DNA of 6,222 bases. Source: an uncultured Eubacteriales bacterium (lineage in GTDB: Bacteria; Bacillota; Clostridia; Oscillospirales; Acutalibacteraceae). The first letter of the stretch is position 1, and each line of letters opens with the position of its first letter. The notes beneath the pieces are model-generated. The model saw only the letters and a program-made list of their open reading frames with translations. It was not told the DNA's origin and ran no database searches. A program made the position numbers and the translations under genes. The stretch spans positions 1-6,222 of the forward strand of contig ONPH01000074.1 in the NCBI GenBank assembly GCA_900319655.1, written 5' to 3'. Shown here piece after piece: positions 5,393-6,222 of this stretch.

Positions 5393-6222
5393 TTATTCGT
5401 GTTTCGGAAAAATATCTTCATCGGTAATAACTTTTTCAGCTACAACCTCTCCTGCGATATAAACGGTAATTACAACGTTGCCGTTTTCGTCATACGAAAT
5501 TGCCTTTCCCTCGCGAGTGCCCATAGAATAAGGACAAACCTCGGTAAAACTGCCGTCGGAATCGAACCTTGCTCCTACTCCGTCGGGCGTGTTTTCAGTC
5601 CAATTACCAACATGCATTGTGCCGTCGCTGTGGCGGAAGCCTACACCTCTGCCGTTTCTGTAGCCGTTCTCCCAATCACCTACAAAGTTCGGCTTACCGT
5701 CCTTGTAGTAGCTTACACCGAAGCCTTCGCGCTTGTCGTTATTATAACTGCCCTCGTAAACGGTGATGCCGTCGGGAGATACTGTTCTGCCCTTGCCTAT
5801 TCTCAGACCGTTTTCATCAAGACTGCCGTAATATGAATACTCGCCTTGGCCGGTCTCCTTTACCATATCCGGCTCAGGCTCGGGTTTAACCTCGTATTCT
5901 GGCTTAGTTTCTGTCTTTTCCTCTGCTTTTTCTTCAGTTGTTTTCACTGCATTTTCCTCAACTGTTTCCTCCGGCTGTTCTTCCACTATCGGTTCCGGCT
6001 CGGGATTCTCCACAAACGGCAGTTCCTGTACCAGCGCCTCTTGCATGGTAGCAGACTTCGCCGGTTTATAGAGCAACGGTATCAGGTCCTCGTAGAAGTT
6101 ATCCTCATCATGGTGCACATCCCTTTTCACCTCACTGCGCAGCTCGTCCTCCACACCTGTAGCCAAGATGGTCACCTTCACATCCTCATCTAACGAATCA
6201 TCCGACGCCGTACCCCAAATCA
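5393..6222 (-). CDS. FtsZ C-terminal subdomain fused to acidic linker and MORN repeats (partial, N-terminus beyond window end)
   Basis: The frame is open to the window end, so 275 C-terminal residues are visible. The first ones read IWGTASDDSLDEDVKVTILATGV. This matches the last strand of FtsZ-type GTPase cores (pattern IIxGxxxDxxLxDExxVTVIATGF), so the gene probably encodes an FtsZ homologue with its GTP-binding part outside the window. Where FtsZ normally has a short tail, this protein continues. Counting from the GTG codon at 6181, there is a charged stretch with EDLIPLLYKP (31-40), then a Pro/Glu/Lys-rich linker (about 53-110). Next come four clear MORN repeats and a weaker fifth between about 113 and 237 (5845-5471): YGSLDENGLRIGKGR, YEGSYNNDKREGFGV, FVGDWENGYRNGRGV, HVGNWTENTPDGVGA, and a degenerate MGTREGKAISYDENG. 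MORN repeats are beta-hairpins that bind lipids or partner proteins in other systems. Its role here is inference. Starting at GTG 6181 would cut the FtsZ strand in two. Confidence 0.75.
   Translation of the reverse strand, partial: IWGTASDDSLDEDVKVTILATGVEDELRSEVKRDVHHDEDNFYEDLIPLLYKPAKSATMQEALVQELPFVENPEPEPIVEEQPEETVEENAVKTTEEKAEEKTETKPEYEVKPEPEPDMVKETGQGEYSYYGSLDENGLRIGKGRTVSPDGITVYEGSYNNDKREGFGVSYYKDGKPNFVGDWENGYRNGRGVGFRHSDGTMHVGNWTENTPDGVGARFDSDGSFTEVCPYSMGTREGKAISYDENGNVVITVYIAGEVVAEKVITDEDIFPKHE

Noticed and set aside
5399..5836. Plus-strand frames opposite the MORN region
   Set aside because: Antisense shadows of the Gly/Asp-rich MORN codons. No start signals and no recognisable protein.
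6179..6181. GTG at 6181 as the true start of the MORN protein
   Set aside because: The frame remains open to the window edge and the upstream residues IWGTASDDSLDED match the FtsZ strand preceding VTILATG. The GAGG upstream is only 4 nt away from the GTG.
1..6222. Mobile elements, CRISPR arrays, tRNA or rRNA genes
   Set aside because: No transposase or integrase frames, no evenly spaced direct repeats, and no tRNA/rRNA signatures were seen on reading both strands.

Overview
The window looks like a chromosomal segment of an endospore-forming, low-to-mid GC Gram-positive bacterium of the class Clostridia. My best guess is an Oscillospiraceae/Ruminococcus-like anaerobe. The basis is a spoIIGA-sigE pair, a YlmC/YmxH-type sporulation protein, strong AGGAGG-type ribosome binding sites, and intrinsic terminators after most genes. 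The placement below class level is inference from gene content and protein style; no database search was possible.

Layout. (1) 1-612, minus: the first 204 codons of rpsB (ribosomal protein S2), cut by the window edge, preceded by a structured leader of about 110 nt and a sigma-A promoter. (2) 812-1636, minus: a membrane-anchored SleB-type cell-wall hydrolase ending at its own terminator. Its long upstream region carries TGTTAC repeats with the spacing of a WalR (YycF) box. (3) 1952-2239, minus: a YlmC/YmxH PRC-barrel protein, divergent from (4) 2346-3215, plus: a DegV/FakB-type fatty-acid-binding protein with a clear promoter and terminator. (5) 3286-3372, minus: a 28-codon membrane microprotein with a glycine zipper (DUF3789-like). 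(6) 3442-4943, plus: spoIIGA-sigE, an overlapping and translationally coupled pair encoding the pro-sigma-E processing protease and the mother-cell sigma factor. A promoter with abnormally wide spacing precedes it. (7) 4995-5321, minus: a small lipoprotein, convergent with sigE across a shared terminator. (8) 5393 to beyond 6222, minus: the C-terminal part of a protein whose visible start matches the end of the FtsZ GTPase core. It continues into an acidic linker and four to five MORN repeats.

How the genes relate. FtsZ, SpoIIGA, SigE and YlmC belong to the division/sporulation neighbourhood known from Bacillus subtilis (ftsA-ftsZ-spoIIGA-sigE-sigG-ylm). Here the order and orientations are changed and sigG is not in the window. 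SpoIIGA would cleave pro-SigE after asymmetric septation, a step that depends on FtsZ. The YlmC-like gene may itself be under SigE control, since a SigE-like promoter can be read upstream of it. The most unusual element is the FtsZ-MORN fusion: ordinary FtsZ proteins end in a short flexible tail and a small conserved peptide, not in a MORN array.
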